NCBI RefSeq assembly: GCF_002812955.1
Contig: NZ_PFXK01000011.1
Location: 1-56,327 of the forward strand
DNA length: 56,327 nt
Direction: 5' to 3'
Source: Vibrio sp. HA2012
GTDB lineage: Bacteria; Pseudomonadota; Gammaproteobacteria; Enterobacterales; Vibrionaceae
The notes under the pieces were generated by a model that saw only the letters and a list, made by a program, of their open reading frames with translations, made no database searches and was not told where the DNA came from. Both the position numbers and the translations under genes were made by a program. Positions 30,579 through 40,721 of this stretch are shown here, one piece after another. Numbering within the stretch: the first letter of the stretch is position 1; each line of letters opens with the position of its first letter.

Positions 30579-31799
30579 ATGGCTGCATTTGAATACAAGG
30601 CTCTGGATGCCCGTGGAAAGCAGAAAAAGGGGGTTCTGGAAGGTGATCATGCCCGGCAGATCCGCCAACGTCTGAAAGAGCAGGGGTTGATACCGGTTGA
30701 AGTCGTAGAGACCCGCCAGAAGGGTGAGTATAAGTCGGGCTCCGGAATAGAGTTTCGTCGCGGGATTAGCTCAAAAGATTTGTCACTGATCACCCGTCAA
30801 CTGGCCACTCTGGTACAGGCTGGGATGCCGCTGGAAGAGTGTCTCAGAGCGGTGGCAGAACAGTCAGAAAAGTCCAGAATCCGGACCATGATCGTTGCCG
30901 TTCGTTCCCGTGTGATGGAGGGGTATACCTTGTCAGAAGGACTGGCTGGATATCCTCAGGTATTTAATGAGCTTTTTTGTGCCATGGTGGCTGCAGGAGA
31001 ACGATCCGGTCATCTGGATATGGTACTGAATCGTCTGGCTGATTATGCAGAGCACCAGCAGCAGATGCGATCTAAGCTGCAGCAAGCCTTGATTTATCCT
31101 GCGGTATTAACTGTTTTTGCTATCGGTATCGTTGCTTTTCTGCTCGCCAGTGTGGTTCCCACGATTGTTGAGCAGTTTGTACAAATGGGGCAGGTTCTCC
31201 CTCTGTCGACCCGTATTCTGTTGACTTGCAGTGAATTTGTGCAGAGCTGGGGGCTGATTATCCTGCTGAGTATGCTGGTGCTGTTCTGGTTCATCAAATG
31301 GGTACTGAAAAAGCCATCTAACCGGCTGGCCTGGGATAGGATAATGCTGAAGCTTCCCATTATCGGTAAGGTGGTTCGGGGGCTGAATACCGCACGTTTT
31401 GCTCGGACTCTTGCGATTTGTACTTCGAGTGCAATACCGCTGCTGGAAGGGATGAAGGTTGCGGTTGATGTGATGGCAAACCGTTATGTACAGGCGCAGG
31501 TATTATTGGCTGCAGAGAAAGTCCGGGAAGGTGTCAGTTTGAGGAAATCGCTGGAGCAGACCCGCCTGTTTCCGCCGATGATGCTGCATATGATTGCCAG
31601 TGGTGAGCAGAGTGGTGAACTGGAGCCCATGTTGACCCGGGCTGCCGATAATCAGGATAAGGATTTTTCTGCAGCGGTAAATATTGCACTGGATCTGTTT
31701 ACCCCCTTACTGATTGCTGCTATGGCTGGTGTGGTGCTATTTATCGTTACAGCAACCATGATGCCGATTCTGGAAATGAATAATTTGATCACAGGTTAA
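30579..31799 (+). CDS. gspF: Type II secretion inner-membrane platform protein GspF (EpsF)
   Basis: A 406-residue polytopic protein with two repeated cytosolic GspF domains (about 70-195 and 275-398) and three membrane segments near 173-195, 225-243 and 375-400. Motifs include RQLATLVQAGMPLEECL and FARTLAICTSSAIPLLEGM. It interacts with GspE and GspL in the assembly platform and may rotate or scaffold pseudopilin insertion. Begins 10 nt after gspE, preceded by GAAGGATGAGG. Confidence 0.96.
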   Translation: MAAFEYKALDARGKQKKGVLEGDHARQIRQRLKEQGLIPVEVVETRQKGEYKSGSGIEFRRGISSKDLSLITRQLATLVQAGMPLEECLRAVAEQSEKSRIRTMIVAVRSRVMEGYTLSEGLAGYPQVFNELFCAMVAAGERSGHLDMVLNRLADYAEHQQQMRSKLQQALIYPAVLTVFAIGIVAFLLASVVPTIVEQFVQMGQVLPLSTRILLTCSEFVQSWGLIILLSMLVLFWFIKWVLKKPSNRLAWDRIMLKLPIIGKVVRGLNTARFARTLAICTSSAIPLLEGMKVAVDVMANRYVQAQVLLAAEKVREGVSLRKSLEQTRLFPPMMLHMIASGEQSGELEPMLTRAADNQDKDFSAAVNIALDLFTPLLIAAMAGVVLFIVTATMMPILEMNNLITG

Positions 31800-31873
31800 T
31801 AATAAGTTTCTGAAAGGCAGGTTTGTATGTCTTTACCGGAACCATGATGAGCATTTCGATCTTTGGAGGAAAT

Positions 31874-32320
31874 ATGTATAACCACAAGAATAAGCAAACA
31901 GGATTTACCCTGCTGGAAGTGATGGTAGTGATCGTGATTCTGGGGATTCTGGCTACCATGGTAGTTCCTAATCTGCTGGGAAATAAGGAAAAAGCAGATC
32001 AGCAAAAGGCGATTTCTGATATTGCAGCACTGGAACAGGCTCTGGATATGTACAAGCTGGATAACAGTGTTTATCCGTCGACGGATCAGGGGCTGGAGGC
32101 TTTGGTCACTGAACCGGGTGGCACTCCTGAACCAAGAAACTATCGTGATGATGGCTATATTAAACGCTTGCCGAAGGACGCCTGGGGCAATGAGTATCAG
32201 TACTTGAATCCGGGCGATCATGGTGCGGTTGATATCTTATCTCTGGGGGCTGATCGTCAGGAAGGCGGTGAAGGTATCAATGCCGATATAGGTAACTGGA
32301 ATATGCAGGACTTCCGTTAA
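31874..32320 (+). CDS. gspG: Major pseudopilin GspG (EpsG)
   Basis: A 148-residue prepilin. The open frame continues upstream to 31823, but the ATG at 31874 has a strong GGAGGA at 31865-31870 and gives the expected short leader MYNHKNKQTG. Cleavage is G/FTLLEVMVV, with Glu at mature position 5. The C-terminal part carries the calcium-site loop region (YPSTDQGLEALV, PWG-like DAWGNEYQYLNPG). It is the main subunit of the pseudopilus. The peptidase that processes it is not encoded here. Confidence 0.95.
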   Translation: MYNHKNKQTGFTLLEVMVVIVILGILATMVVPNLLGNKEKADQQKAISDIAALEQALDMYKLDNSVYPSTDQGLEALVTEPGGTPEPRNYRDDGYIKRLPKDAWGNEYQYLNPGDHGAVDILSLGADRQEGGEGINADIGNWNMQDFR

Positions 32321-32341
32321 TTACGGCGCTTATCTTTGCAG

Positions 32342-32944
32342 ATGAACAGACAAACCGGGTTTACCCTGATCGAAGTTATGCTGGTGGTGACTCTGCTGGC
32401 ATTAACAACGGCAACTGTCGTATTTAACTTGCCGGACAGCCGGCAGGATATGGCTCAGGAACAGGCCCGGCGTTTGTATCATAAGCTGCAATTGCTGAAT
32501 GAAGACGCCATTCTGAACGGGCAGGATTATGGGATCCGTCTGGAGGAAAAGCATCTTTCCTACCACGTATTGGTCTTAAAAGTATCGGGCTGGCAGGAAT
32601 ATCACTCCCGTTTTTACGTTGAAACTCAGTTGGAAGACTCGCTGCAGTGGGTGTTTACGCCGGGTGGTGGGATCTGGGAACACAATGACGGCTTATTTAA
32701 ACCGGAGAGTCTGTTTGATGACGATATGTTTGCTGATCCAGAGCAGAAGGAAAAACGTCAGCCACCGCAGATTCTGGTGTTGTCCAGTGGTGAGGTGACG
32801 CCTTTTCGTCTGACGATTTTTCCGCAGGGAGAGAAGCAGACACAAGGCTGGCAAGTTGTGGCTAGTGAGTCGGGAGAGATCCTGTTACTGGCTCCCGGAG
32901 AAACGGATAAATCGGCAACGGGTAGGAAAGGCAGACAGAAATGA
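32342..32944 (+). CDS. gspH: Minor pseudopilin GspH (EpsH)
   Basis: A 200-residue prepilin-like protein with leader MNRQTG and mature start FTLIEVMLVVTLLAL (Glu at +5). The globular part is beta-rich with a long charged loop. The ATG at 32342 gives the family-like leader; a TTG two codons upstream is the alternative. Its stop overlaps gspI by 4 nt (ATGA). Probably part of the pseudopilus, near the tip. Confidence 0.93.
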   Translation: MNRQTGFTLIEVMLVVTLLALTTATVVFNLPDSRQDMAQEQARRLYHKLQLLNEDAILNGQDYGIRLEEKHLSYHVLVLKVSGWQEYHSRFYVETQLEDSLQWVFTPGGGIWEHNDGLFKPESLFDDDMFADPEQKEKRQPPQILVLSSGEVTPFRLTIFPQGEKQTQGWQVVASESGEILLLAPGETDKSATGRKGRQK

Positions 32945-33300
32945 AGCGGCTTAATTGCGGAATGACTCTGTTGGAAGTGATGATTGCGCTGGCGATTTTT
33001 GCTACGGCTGCGATTAGTGTGATGCGCGCGGTTTCCCAGCATATCCATACGCTCGCCTATCTTGAAGAGAAGACTTTCGCTACCGTCGTGGCGGATAATC
33101 AAATGGCTCTGACAATGCTGAGCAGTGCGCCGCAACACTCCCGCTCAGGCAGTACGCAACTGGCTGGGCGTGAATGGTATTGGACAGTGGTGCCGGTTGC
33201 CACGACGGCTGGGATGATTCAGGCTTTCGACGTGAGTGTATCAGCGGATAAGAATCAGAAAACCCCGACAGTAACGGTGCGTAGCTATGGCGCAAAGTAA
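32941..33300 (+). CDS. gspI: Minor pseudopilin GspI (EpsI)
   Basis: A 119-residue prepilin-like protein. Leader MKRLNCG, mature start MTLLEVMIALAIFATAA with Glu at +5. GspI, GspJ and GspK form the pseudopilus tip complex. Overlaps gspH by 4 nt and gspJ by 14 nt, so the tip genes are translationally coupled. Confidence 0.94.
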   Translation: MKRLNCGMTLLEVMIALAIFATAAISVMRAVSQHIHTLAYLEEKTFATVVADNQMALTMLSSAPQHSRSGSTQLAGREWYWTVVPVATTAGMIQAFDVSVSADKNQKTPTVTVRSYGAK

Positions 33301-33958
33301 ACAGATACTGAATGGTAAAAGGGCCGTACAGGGTTTTACTCTGATTGAAATATTAGTCGCGATCGCTATTTTTGCTGCGCTCAGCATATCTGCTTATCAG
33401 GTACTGAATCAGATGCAACGGAGTAACCAGCAGTCTATTGAGCGTACACAACGGCTGAAAGCGATTCAGAGGGCATTGGTGCTGATGGATAATGACTTTC
33501 AGCAGATGGCATTAAGACAGTTCCGTCATCATGGTGAAGAGCCTTCTGCTCTGTTATTGCTGGCGGAGAATGGGCTGCTGGAATCGGACAGTCAGGGTAT
33601 TCTGTTTACCCGGCTTGGCTGGCAGAATCCGCAGCAGATGTTTCCCCGAGGTGAAGTCAGCAAGGTTGGTTACCGCATCCGCAATGAAATGCTGGAAAGG
33701 GTCTGGTGGCGTTATCCGGATACTCCAGCCGGACAGGAAGGGGACGTAACCCCGCTTCTGGAGGATACAGAAGCCCTGGAATTGCGTTTTTATGCTGCAG
33801 GTTCGTGGAGTGAACAGTGGAATACGGAGTTAGCATTGCCACAGGCGGTCGGGATTACGCTGACACTCAAAGATTTCGGCCGGATAGAAAAAATCTATCT
33901 GACCGCGGGTTCGGTTCTGCAAAATAGCACAGTTTCTCAGGATCACACGAATGGGTAG
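33287..33958 (+). CDS. gspJ: Minor pseudopilin GspJ (EpsJ)
   Basis: A 223-residue prepilin-like protein with a 16-residue basic leader ending VQG and mature start [16 protein letters not shown] (Glu at +5). The rest matches GspJ, including [16 protein letters not shown] near 60-77 and the C-terminal [15 protein letters not shown]. Forms the pseudopilus tip with GspI and GspK. Overlaps gspK by 8 nt. Confidence 0.95.
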   Translation: MAQSKQILNGKRAVQGFTLIEILVAIAIFAALSISAYQVLNQMQRSNQQSIERTQRLKAIQRALVLMDNDFQQMALRQFRHHGEEPSALLLLAENGLLESDSQGILFTRLGWQNPQQMFPRGEVSKVGYRIRNEMLERVWWRYPDTPAGQEGDVTPLLEDTEALELRFYAAGSWSEQWNTELALPQAVGITLTLKDFGRIEKIYLTAGSVLQNSTVSQDHTNG

Positions 33959-34994
33959 AGTTTCCTCTATCATCTCCGCCCGCTCGCAGAAAGGAGCGGC
34001 ACTGATTGTGGTTCTTTTGCTGTTGGCTGTGATGGTGTCTATTGCGGCAAGTATGTCGGATCGGTTGTTTATTAATGTCCGGCGGGCAGAAAGTCAGCTC
34101 AGCCATCAGCAGGCATACTGGTACAGTCTTGGTGTTGAAGCGCTGGCACAGTATGCGATAGAGGAAAGTTATAAAGATAATGAGACTGTCAACCTGAGTC
34201 AGGCATGGGCATTGAAAGAACAGAGATATCCACTGGATTATGGTACAGCGGTCGGGCATATTCGGGACATGCAGTCCTGTTTTAATCTGAACGTGCTTGC
34301 CAGTGTCCGTGCGGGCAGTGGCAGCAGTCGTCCTTATCTGGTGACTGTGTGGCAGAACCTTTTACTGGAGCAGGGAGTTGATAACTATCAGGCCGAAGTG
34401 ATAGCGGATTCTGTGTGGGAGTTTGTCGATGCGGATAGTCGTATAACCTCTTCGTCCGGTGTGGAGGAGAGCAGTTATGCTGCCCTCCAGCCTTCATATC
34501 TGACGCCGAATGGTCTGATGGCGGATGCTTCTGAACTCAGGGCGGTTTATCAGGTGGATAACCGGGTGATGCAACAGCTTCTGCCGCTGGTCTGTGCTCT
34601 GCCTTATGATGACTGGCGACTGAATATCAATACGCTGGATGAACAGGGGGCCGCGATTCTGGTAGCTTTATTTTCTCCGCATTTGAGCTTGAGTGATGCA
34701 CAAACGTTGATCCGGAACCGGCCTTTTGATGGCTGGGCGAGTGTGAATGACTTTCTTGCAGAAGGTGTACTTACCGGTATAGACCAGTCTGTTGAAGATC
34801 AAGCAAAAGGGTATCTGACGGTAGATAGTCGTTATTTTGAGCTGGACGCCCAGATAGAAGTTAATGAATCCAGAGTAAGAGTGAGAAGCTTGCTCTATAG
34901 TGAAAACAGAGAGGACGTAACTGTGGTACGTCGTCGTTTTGGAGGGATCGGTGAGCGAGTTTCTGACCGTACGGCTCAGCAGAGCAGCAAATAG
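33951..34994 (+). CDS. gspK: Minor pseudopilin GspK (EpsK)
   Basis: A 347-residue protein, the large tip pseudopilin. Leader ends SQKG, mature start [15 protein letters not shown], lacking Glu at +5 as is usual for GspK. The large globular region contains the alpha domain inserted after the first strands, with [10 protein letters not shown] near 105 and the [18 protein letters not shown] helix-hairpin-helix-like stretch near 224. It caps the pseudopilus and ends 44 nt inside gspL. Confidence 0.95.
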   Translation: MGRVSSIISARSQKGAALIVVLLLLAVMVSIAASMSDRLFINVRRAESQLSHQQAYWYSLGVEALAQYAIEESYKDNETVNLSQAWALKEQRYPLDYGTAVGHIRDMQSCFNLNVLASVRAGSGSSRPYLVTVWQNLLLEQGVDNYQAEVIADSVWEFVDADSRITSSSGVEESSYAALQPSYLTPNGLMADASELRAVYQVDNRVMQQLLPLVCALPYDDWRLNINTLDEQGAAILVALFSPHLSLSDAQTLIRNRPFDGWASVNDFLAEGVLTGIDQSVEDQAKGYLTVDSRYFELDAQIEVNESRVRVRSLLYSENREDVTVVRRRFGGIGERVSDRTAQQSSK

Positions 34995-36168
34995 CCCGAT
35001 TAGGTGGCTGGTCTGGTCTGCAGGTCAAGATGAAATTATTGCCAGTGGTGAACTGGGGAGCCGGGAGCAGTTATCTGAACTGACACCCTATGCCGGTGAA
35101 CGTTCGGTGATTGTACTGCTGAACAGCAGTGATTTGTTGCTGAATAAGGCAGAAATCCCGCCGGGATCTTCGCGTCAGCTTGAGAGTATGCTGCCTTATT
35201 TACTGGAGGATGATGTTGCACAAGATGTGGATGATCTACATTTCTCTGTACTGGAAAAATCAGCCGGTGTTGCGCATGTGGCAGCGGTAGACAGAGCATA
35301 TCTGGCGGCGTTGCTGGACGATTTTTCTCTGGCCGGTATTTCTGTCAGAAGAGTTATGCCGGATGTATATGCTTTGCCGGTACAAGCCGAGGGAATTTCA
35401 GCTCTGCAGATGGATACTCAGTGGTTGTTCCGTAAGGCAGACTATACTGCTGTGGTGATTGAACAGCAGTGGCTGCCATTGTTGCTGGATTCTGACTGGG
35501 TGAAGCAGGAAGGTTTACCGGTGATGATCAATAGCTATACACCGCTTCCAGAGCTGAGTGATGCACATAACGCATATTGGCAGCAGCAGGCTCCTGAACT
35601 GGTGATGGCGTTGCTGACGAAAGGTGCGCTGAATTCGCCGCTGAATATGCTGACAGGAAACTTTAAACCGCAATCCTCACTGCTTAGATATGTTCGGGTA
35701 TGGCGTAAAGTTGCTGTGTCGGCTTGTGTGCTGCTTTTATTACTGCTGGCGCAGAGCCTGATCCATATACACCAGGAAGAATCACAGGCAATGGCTTATC
35801 GGGAAGAAAGCGAGCGTATTTTTCGTACACTTTTTCCGGGCAGAAGTAAGATCCCGACGGTCAGCTATCTGAAACGACAGATCAATGATGAAGAAGTCAG
35901 ACTGGCGGGCGGAGCTGCGGAAGATTCCGTGCTGATTTGGTTATCCGAACTGGCGGTATCAATAGAACCGGGGCGGAGTATGGTATTTAACAGTCTGAAA
36001 TATGATGCTGGCCGTAGAGAAATGCGATTAGAAGTGACGATGTCCGATTTTCAGTCGTTTGAGACGATCCGAAGCCGGTTGGCTGAACACTTTTCTGTTG
36101 AGCAAGGTCCTCTGGATCGGGATGGTGATAAGGTGACGGGCAGCTATATTCTCAGGAGTAAGTCATGA
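34951..36168 (+). CDS. gspL: Type II secretion protein GspL (EpsL)
   Basis: A 405-residue bitopic protein. Cytoplasmic actin-like domain (about 1-240) binds GspE, one membrane segment lies near 252-270, and a periplasmic ferredoxin-like domain ends the protein. The open frame reaches back to 34939, but the GTG at 34951 (MSEFLTVRL) matches the known EpsL start and is preceded by GGAGGG at 34941-34946. The start lies within the end of gspK. Confidence 0.94.
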   Translation: MSEFLTVRLSRAANSPIRWLVWSAGQDEIIASGELGSREQLSELTPYAGERSVIVLLNSSDLLLNKAEIPPGSSRQLESMLPYLLEDDVAQDVDDLHFSVLEKSAGVAHVAAVDRAYLAALLDDFSLAGISVRRVMPDVYALPVQAEGISALQMDTQWLFRKADYTAVVIEQQWLPLLLDSDWVKQEGLPVMINSYTPLPELSDAHNAYWQQQAPELVMALLTKGALNSPLNMLTGNFKPQSSLLRYVRVWRKVAVSACVLLLLLLAQSLIHIHQEESQAMAYREESERIFRTLFPGRSKIPTVSYLKRQINDEEVRLAGGAAEDSVLIWLSELAVSIEPGRSMVFNSLKYDAGRREMRLEVTMSDFQSFETIRSRLAEHFSVEQGPLDRDGDKVTGSYILRSKS

Positions 36169-36659
36169 TCAAAGTAAGCATTCAGGTTCTTCACTGGTGG
36201 GGGGGAATATCTGTCCGGGAACAACGTTTGATGTTGATGTGCGGTGCTGTTCTGCTGGCCGGTGGTATTTACTGGGGAATCATCCAGCCTTTAACAGAGC
36301 GTTCTGAACAGGCTCGCCAGCAATTGCAGGATGAGACCCAGTTGCTGAACTGGGTGACGGATAAAGCAGACCGGATCACCGCTTTGCGTCGCGGTGGCAC
36401 CAATGTACCATCTGTCCGTCCACTGAATCAGTTGGTTTCTTCCGCAGCCGGCAGTTACGGTATTGAGCTGATCCGTATGCAGCCGAGAGACGGGATGCTA
36501 CAGGTCTGGATTAAACCGGTAGCTTTTAATCGTTTGATTCGCTGGCTGGCGCAGATGAAAGATCAACAGGGAATTGATGTTGTCTTTATGGATATTTCTG
36601 CAACGAACAGAGATGGTGTCGTTGAGATCAAACGCCTGCAACTGAAACGAGGCAGTTAA
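36165..36659 (+). CDS. gspM: Type II secretion protein GspM (EpsM)
   Basis: A 164-residue bitopic protein with a short cytosolic N-terminus, a membrane segment near 25-44 (LMLMCGAVLLAGGIYWG) and a periplasmic ferredoxin-like domain (VRPLNQLVSSAAGSYGIEL and after). It forms heterodimers with GspL in the assembly platform. Overlaps gspL by 4 nt (ATGA). Confidence 0.93.
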   Translation: MIKVSIQVLHWWGGISVREQRLMLMCGAVLLAGGIYWGIIQPLTERSEQARQQLQDETQLLNWVTDKADRITALRRGGTNVPSVRPLNQLVSSAAGSYGIELIRMQPRDGMLQVWIKPVAFNRLIRWLAQMKDQQGIDVVFMDISATNRDGVVEIKRLQLKRGS

Positions 36660-36660
36660 G

Positions 36661-37419
36661 GTGAAAGGTATGATACGTACAGTATGGGTTTTAATGCTGG
36701 TGTTTTTCATTAGTGTGATTGCCCATATTCCGGCTTCGTTTCTGTTACACAATATGCCTGAAGTGCGCGGACTGGTTGCAGAAGGGGTTCAGGGTAGCCT
36801 GTGGCATGGTTCTCTGCAGAATCTGAGCTGGCAGGGTGAGCGTTTTGGTCAGGTTCAGTGGGATTTTCAGCCGGGTCAGTTATGGCTGGGAAAGGTGGAA
36901 TTTGCAGTGCAATTTGGTCGGAATAGTGAGCTGAAACTGCAGGGTAAGGGACGGTTGGGAACCGATCTGAAAGGATTCTATTCAAGACAGGTGCAGGTGT
37001 CTGCGCCGGCAACCCATGTGCTGCAGAAAGCTGAGTGGTTGTTCCCTGTGGACGTTTCCGGGCAACTGGAACTGACAATGGCTGAATATCGTTACGATCG
37101 ACCATGGTGTGAATCTGCAACCGGCATGCTGATCTGGAGTGACAGTGAACTGGTATCGCCGCTTGGCACCCTTACTCCGGGAACTTTCATTGCTGATATG
37201 ACGTGTCAGCAAAACCAGATTGAGCTTTCCGGCAGTCAGAATAATCGTCAGCTTTCGGCTGCATTTACGGCTATTCTGAATCCGGATCGTAAGTACACAC
37301 TGGAAGCCTGGTTTAAGCCGGGAGGTGCGTTTCCTTCATCGTTGCTGGCTCAGTTAACCAGACTGGGAACACCGGATCATCAGGGACGCTACCCGCTGGT
37401 GTACTCAGGACGGCTGTAA
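36661..37419 (+). CDS. gspN: Type II secretion protein GspN (EpsN)
   Basis: A 252-residue protein with one N-terminal membrane segment (residues about 5-24) and a beta-rich periplasmic part containing VRGLVAEGVQGSLWHGSLQ, typical of GspN. The role is accessory and it is absent from some type II systems. It starts at GTG 36661 directly after the gspM stop; an ATG three codons later is the alternative. Last gene of the gsp run. Confidence 0.9.
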   Translation: MKGMIRTVWVLMLVFFISVIAHIPASFLLHNMPEVRGLVAEGVQGSLWHGSLQNLSWQGERFGQVQWDFQPGQLWLGKVEFAVQFGRNSELKLQGKGRLGTDLKGFYSRQVQVSAPATHVLQKAEWLFPVDVSGQLELTMAEYRYDRPWCESATGMLIWSDSELVSPLGTLTPGTFIADMTCQQNQIELSGSQNNRQLSAAFTAILNPDRKYTLEAWFKPGGAFPSSLLAQLTRLGTPDHQGRYPLVYSGRL

Positions 37420-37485
37420 GCATGCTAGTCTCTGATCTTTTTATCCATTACACTTAATCAGATTGTAAGACGCGGGGAATGATAT

Positions 37486-38043
37486 ATGGGGCAAAAGCAA
37501 AAACCGGAAATACTGTCAGTGGATACCATTGCCCAATCCAGACTGTTTACGATCGAATCTCTGGCACTTAAATTTTCCAACGGGGTTGAGCGGATCTATG
37601 AACGGATGAAGTCCAGTGGACGTCATGCGGTCTTGATAGTTCCGGTCACAGAGCAGGGGGACTTACTGCTGGTGCGGGAATATGCCGCCGGAACAGATCG
37701 CTATGAACTGGGTTTTCCCAAGGGGCTGATTGATCCCGGAGAGTCCCCTGATGCAGCGGCAAATCGCGAGCTCAAAGAAGAGGTTGGTTTTGGGGCATCA
37801 ACGTTGATACCACTGAAGGAAGTCGTGCTGGCTCCGACCTATTTTTCCAGTCGTATGACCTTGTTTATTGCCAGAGGACTGTATCCGGAAAGACTGAAAG
37901 GTGATGAGCCGGAGCCGCTGGAAGTGGTTCGCTGGCCTTTGCAGCAGGCCGATGAGCTGTTGACCCATCTGGATTTTTCTGAGGCAAGAAGTATTGCGGC
38001 ACTGATGCTGGCGCAGCGTTTTCTGGCTCAGTCTCAAGAGTAA
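37486..38043 (+). CDS. nudE: ADP compounds hydrolase NudE
   Basis: A 185-residue Nudix hydrolase (E. coli NudE 186). The Nudix box is complete: G80, E86, R94-E95-L96, E98-E99, G101. NudE cleaves ADP-ribose, Ap3A, NADH and related ADP compounds to AMP plus the other half. Preceded by GGGGA. cysQ follows after 16 nt with AGGAGG, so the pair is an operon; both handle nucleotide-derived by-products. The same neighbours follow the eps genes in other vibrios, to my knowledge. Confidence 0.95.
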   Translation: MGQKQKPEILSVDTIAQSRLFTIESLALKFSNGVERIYERMKSSGRHAVLIVPVTEQGDLLLVREYAAGTDRYELGFPKGLIDPGESPDAAANRELKEEVGFGASTLIPLKEVVLAPTYFSSRMTLFIARGLYPERLKGDEPEPLEVVRWPLQQADELLTHLDFSEARSIAALMLAQRFLAQSQE

Positions 38044-38059
38044 AGAGTCAGGAGGCATA

Positions 38060-38893
38060 ATGGAATCCAACCCGTCTGAGTTATCCCGTTTATTAACGGC
38101 GGCTGTGGATATTGCTCATACGGCCGGGCAACGGATTCTGGATATTTATCAGAACCGGCAATATGATGCTTTTACCAAAAGCGATAATACGCCGGTTACC
38201 AGCGCTGATTTGGCTGCGCATCATCTGATCCATGAGCGCCTGACGCAATTGGCACCCGAGATCCCTGTGTTGTCGGAAGAAGCTGCAGATATACCACTGA
38301 AAGAGAGAGTTGGCTGGTCGCGATACTGGCTAGTGGATCCTCTGGACGGCACGCAGGAGTTTATTGCCCGTAGTGGTGACTTTGCCACAATTATTGCGCT
38401 GGTGGAGAATAACCGGCCAGTGATGGGGGTTGTTTATGCTCCGGTTTCTGGTGTGACTTACTATGCCTGTTCCGGACTGGGTGCGTGGAAAAGTCGGCCA
38501 CAGCAGGATAAGGTTCGGCTGCTCTGCCGCAGACATAGGCAGGACGAGCAACCACTCAGGGTTACCATCAGTCGCAGACAGAATATTTCCAGGCTTACCC
38601 AGCAATTGTCACCGGCATGGCAGTATGAAATGTTACCGTTAGGCTCGGCTGCATTGAAAGCGTGTCTGGTTGCAGAAGGTAAGGCTGATTGCTATCTGCG
38701 TCTGGGGCCAACCGGGGAGTGGGATACTGCTGCAACTCAGTGTATTGTCGAAGAAGCTGGGGGCGAAATCATGACGACCAGCCTTATTCCTCTTTCCTAC
38801 AATCAGAGAGAAACCCTGATTAATCCGGATTTTATCGTTATTGGTGATACTTCTTTGCCGTGGCAGATGATTTTAACGCCGGAGACTAAATGA
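38060..38893 (+). CDS. cysQ: 3'(2'),5'-bisphosphate nucleotidase CysQ
   Basis: A 277-residue member of the inositol monophosphatase superfamily. Metal-site motifs are LSEEAA near residue 74, VDPLDGTQEFI near 92-102 and GEWDTAATQCIVEEAGG near 217. It hydrolyses PAP to AMP, relieving inhibition in sulfate assimilation and of exoribonucleases. It is about 30 residues longer than E. coli CysQ (246); part of this is a basic insertion near 150-160 (RLLCRRHRQDEQP). The stop overlaps the convergent EAL gene by 8 nt. Confidence 0.93.
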   Translation: MESNPSELSRLLTAAVDIAHTAGQRILDIYQNRQYDAFTKSDNTPVTSADLAAHHLIHERLTQLAPEIPVLSEEAADIPLKERVGWSRYWLVDPLDGTQEFIARSGDFATIIALVENNRPVMGVVYAPVSGVTYYACSGLGAWKSRPQQDKVRLLCRRHRQDEQPLRVTISRRQNISRLTQQLSPAWQYEMLPLGSAALKACLVAEGKADCYLRLGPTGEWDTAATQCIVEEAGGEIMTTSLIPLSYNQRETLINPDFIVIGDTSLPWQMILTPETK

Positions 38894-40721
38894 CCGGATA
38901 GGCGTCTTCGGTTTTGGAACTGTCTTCGGCTATCTTACGATTTCCTGATGACGCTGACTTACCTGAGCTATTCAGTCCGCTTTTCTTCAGCAGATAACGT
39001 GTCAAATCTCGTTCGGTGACAATACCCCGGAATATTGTTCCTTCAACCAGAATCACCGGAAGCTGATATCCCTGTTCCTGAATCATATAGATGAGTTCAC
39101 TGATCTGGGACTGGGCATCCAGACGAGGAAACTTCACGCTCATCAGGCTGTTTACCGGTTTTTGCCAGATGGCGGCTTCCCGGGTGGTTTCATGCTCTGT
39201 TCCCATTGCTGGGGTGAAGTGCAGGTTCAGCAGTTCACGAGTCACAATACCCACACACTGTTTATTGTCGATTACTGGTAATACAGAAATGGCACTAGAG
39301 CCGAAATATTCATGTGCCAGCAGTAGTGAGTCTCCGGGATCCAGCCGTGGCAGATATTTATTGGCAATCGTAATCACTGTTGGACCATCATTTTCTTCTT
39401 CGTCGTTACTGCCTGCACTCAGTCCATTAACATGCAGTCTTTTCAGGATACTCTGAACCTCTTTTTCCACTTCAAGCAGCTTTTTCACCGGTACCGGAGG
39501 AGAGAAAAGATAGCCCTGCATAAAATCCACACCCAGATAAGCTAGTAGCTGGGCTTCTTCCAGAGTTTCGATACCTTCTGCTATCACTTTAACTTTAAAC
39601 CGGTGACATAAACCGACCAGTAATTTGACAATCTGATAGTATTCACTCTGTTCGGTAAAGTTACGGATATATTTCCGGCTGACCCGCAGGTAATCATAGT
39701 TACCGGACGCCAGATGCCGGGCGAGTGAAAAGCCCATACTCAGATCATCCAAAGCGATACGGGTTCCTTTGCTGCGAACATCTGCTAACTGGGTTTCGTA
39801 ATTTGAACGTTGGGATGTATTACGAACCTCATTAACGTCAATAATCAACTGTTCGGGAGAAATGTTTTCCTGATCAGCCAGCAGTTCGACATACTGGAAC
39901 AGTTTATCAATGTTGGTTTTGGTATTGGGAGACAGATTGATATTGATAAACTGATTTTTTTTCTTCAATGTTGAATGAAGTTCTTTGAATGCCTTCTGAT
40001 AAACCAGCAGATCCAGTTCTGATACCATATCTAAATCTTCGGCAATACCGATCAGCTCTTTGGTATTGGTCTGTAGTACTTCATTCGCATTAAAGCGACA
40101 TAAGGCTTCATAGCCGTCTATACTCCAACTGTGACAATTAATGACTGGCTGGTAGACGATATTAAGGTCATTGTTATTGATTTCAGTCGCAACTAAGTCT
40201 TCAAGGATCCGGTATCGCTTCAGTTCGGAACTCAGATTTGAATCATAGATGCTGACTCGGTGTTTTGCTGTGGTTCCCTGTTCCATGGTTGCCTGAGACG
40301 CGTGAATAGTGGCTCCCTTGATTGATGTGGCATCGTAGCCTAGCACAGAGACACCGATTTTACCGGAAATTGCAAAATGATGGGCACTAGGGTTCAGCAT
40401 TTTCAGCTCGGAAAAGAAACTATAGATAGTGCTGTGGATTGCACGAACCTGATTTTGTCGTTCACATACAGCCTGAGAAATAAAGATAATAAACAGCTCG
40501 TTACTGATCTGACCGAATGTTTTTATGGATTTGGATAACGCCATTGCATCAATGAAGTTATCTATTTGAGACTGTTTGGTGGTAGCCGGACGTAAAGCAA
40601 GCACCAACCCGATATTGTGATAGCGGATTGAATCATAGAATTGTTGAGCATCAGTCACAAATGCCTGCTGGTTCAGAGGCTTAAAGCGGCTGGATGGACT
40701 CGAATTGATGACAGTTTGCAT
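38886..40721 (-). CDS. Degenerate GGDEF/EAL protein with C-terminal CBS pair
   Basis: A 611-residue soluble protein. The start at ATG 40721 is preferred over GTG 40733 because GGGGG lies 7 nt upstream of it. Residues about 30-165 fit a GGDEF fold, but the motif reads ISNEL. The EAL domain (about 185-415) keeps EAL in GYEALCRF, the Asn of ININLSP, the ALDD pair, AEGIE and QGYLFS. It lacks the catalytic Lys (DYLRVS where active enzymes have DxLKID), has Asp for the first Glu of the ExTE motif, and has DDLS for DDFG. Two CBS motifs follow (about 450-590, ending GIVTERDLTRYLL), likely nucleotide-binding. It may be a c-di-GMP or adenylate effector rather than an enzyme. Confidence 0.85.
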   Translation of the reverse strand: MQTVINSSPSSRFKPLNQQAFVTDAQQFYDSIRYHNIGLVLALRPATTKQSQIDNFIDAMALSKSIKTFGQISNELFIIFISQAVCERQNQVRAIHSTIYSFFSELKMLNPSAHHFAISGKIGVSVLGYDATSIKGATIHASQATMEQGTTAKHRVSIYDSNLSSELKRYRILEDLVATEINNNDLNIVYQPVINCHSWSIDGYEALCRFNANEVLQTNTKELIGIAEDLDMVSELDLLVYQKAFKELHSTLKKKNQFININLSPNTKTNIDKLFQYVELLADQENISPEQLIIDVNEVRNTSQRSNYETQLADVRSKGTRIALDDLSMGFSLARHLASGNYDYLRVSRKYIRNFTEQSEYYQIVKLLVGLCHRFKVKVIAEGIETLEEAQLLAYLGVDFMQGYLFSPPVPVKKLLEVEKEVQSILKRLHVNGLSAGSNDEEENDGPTVITIANKYLPRLDPGDSLLLAHEYFGSSAISVLPVIDNKQCVGIVTRELLNLHFTPAMGTEHETTREAAIWQKPVNSLMSVKFPRLDAQSQISELIYMIQEQGYQLPVILVEGTIFRGIVTERDLTRYLLKKSGLNSSGKSASSGNRKIAEDSSKTEDAYPVI

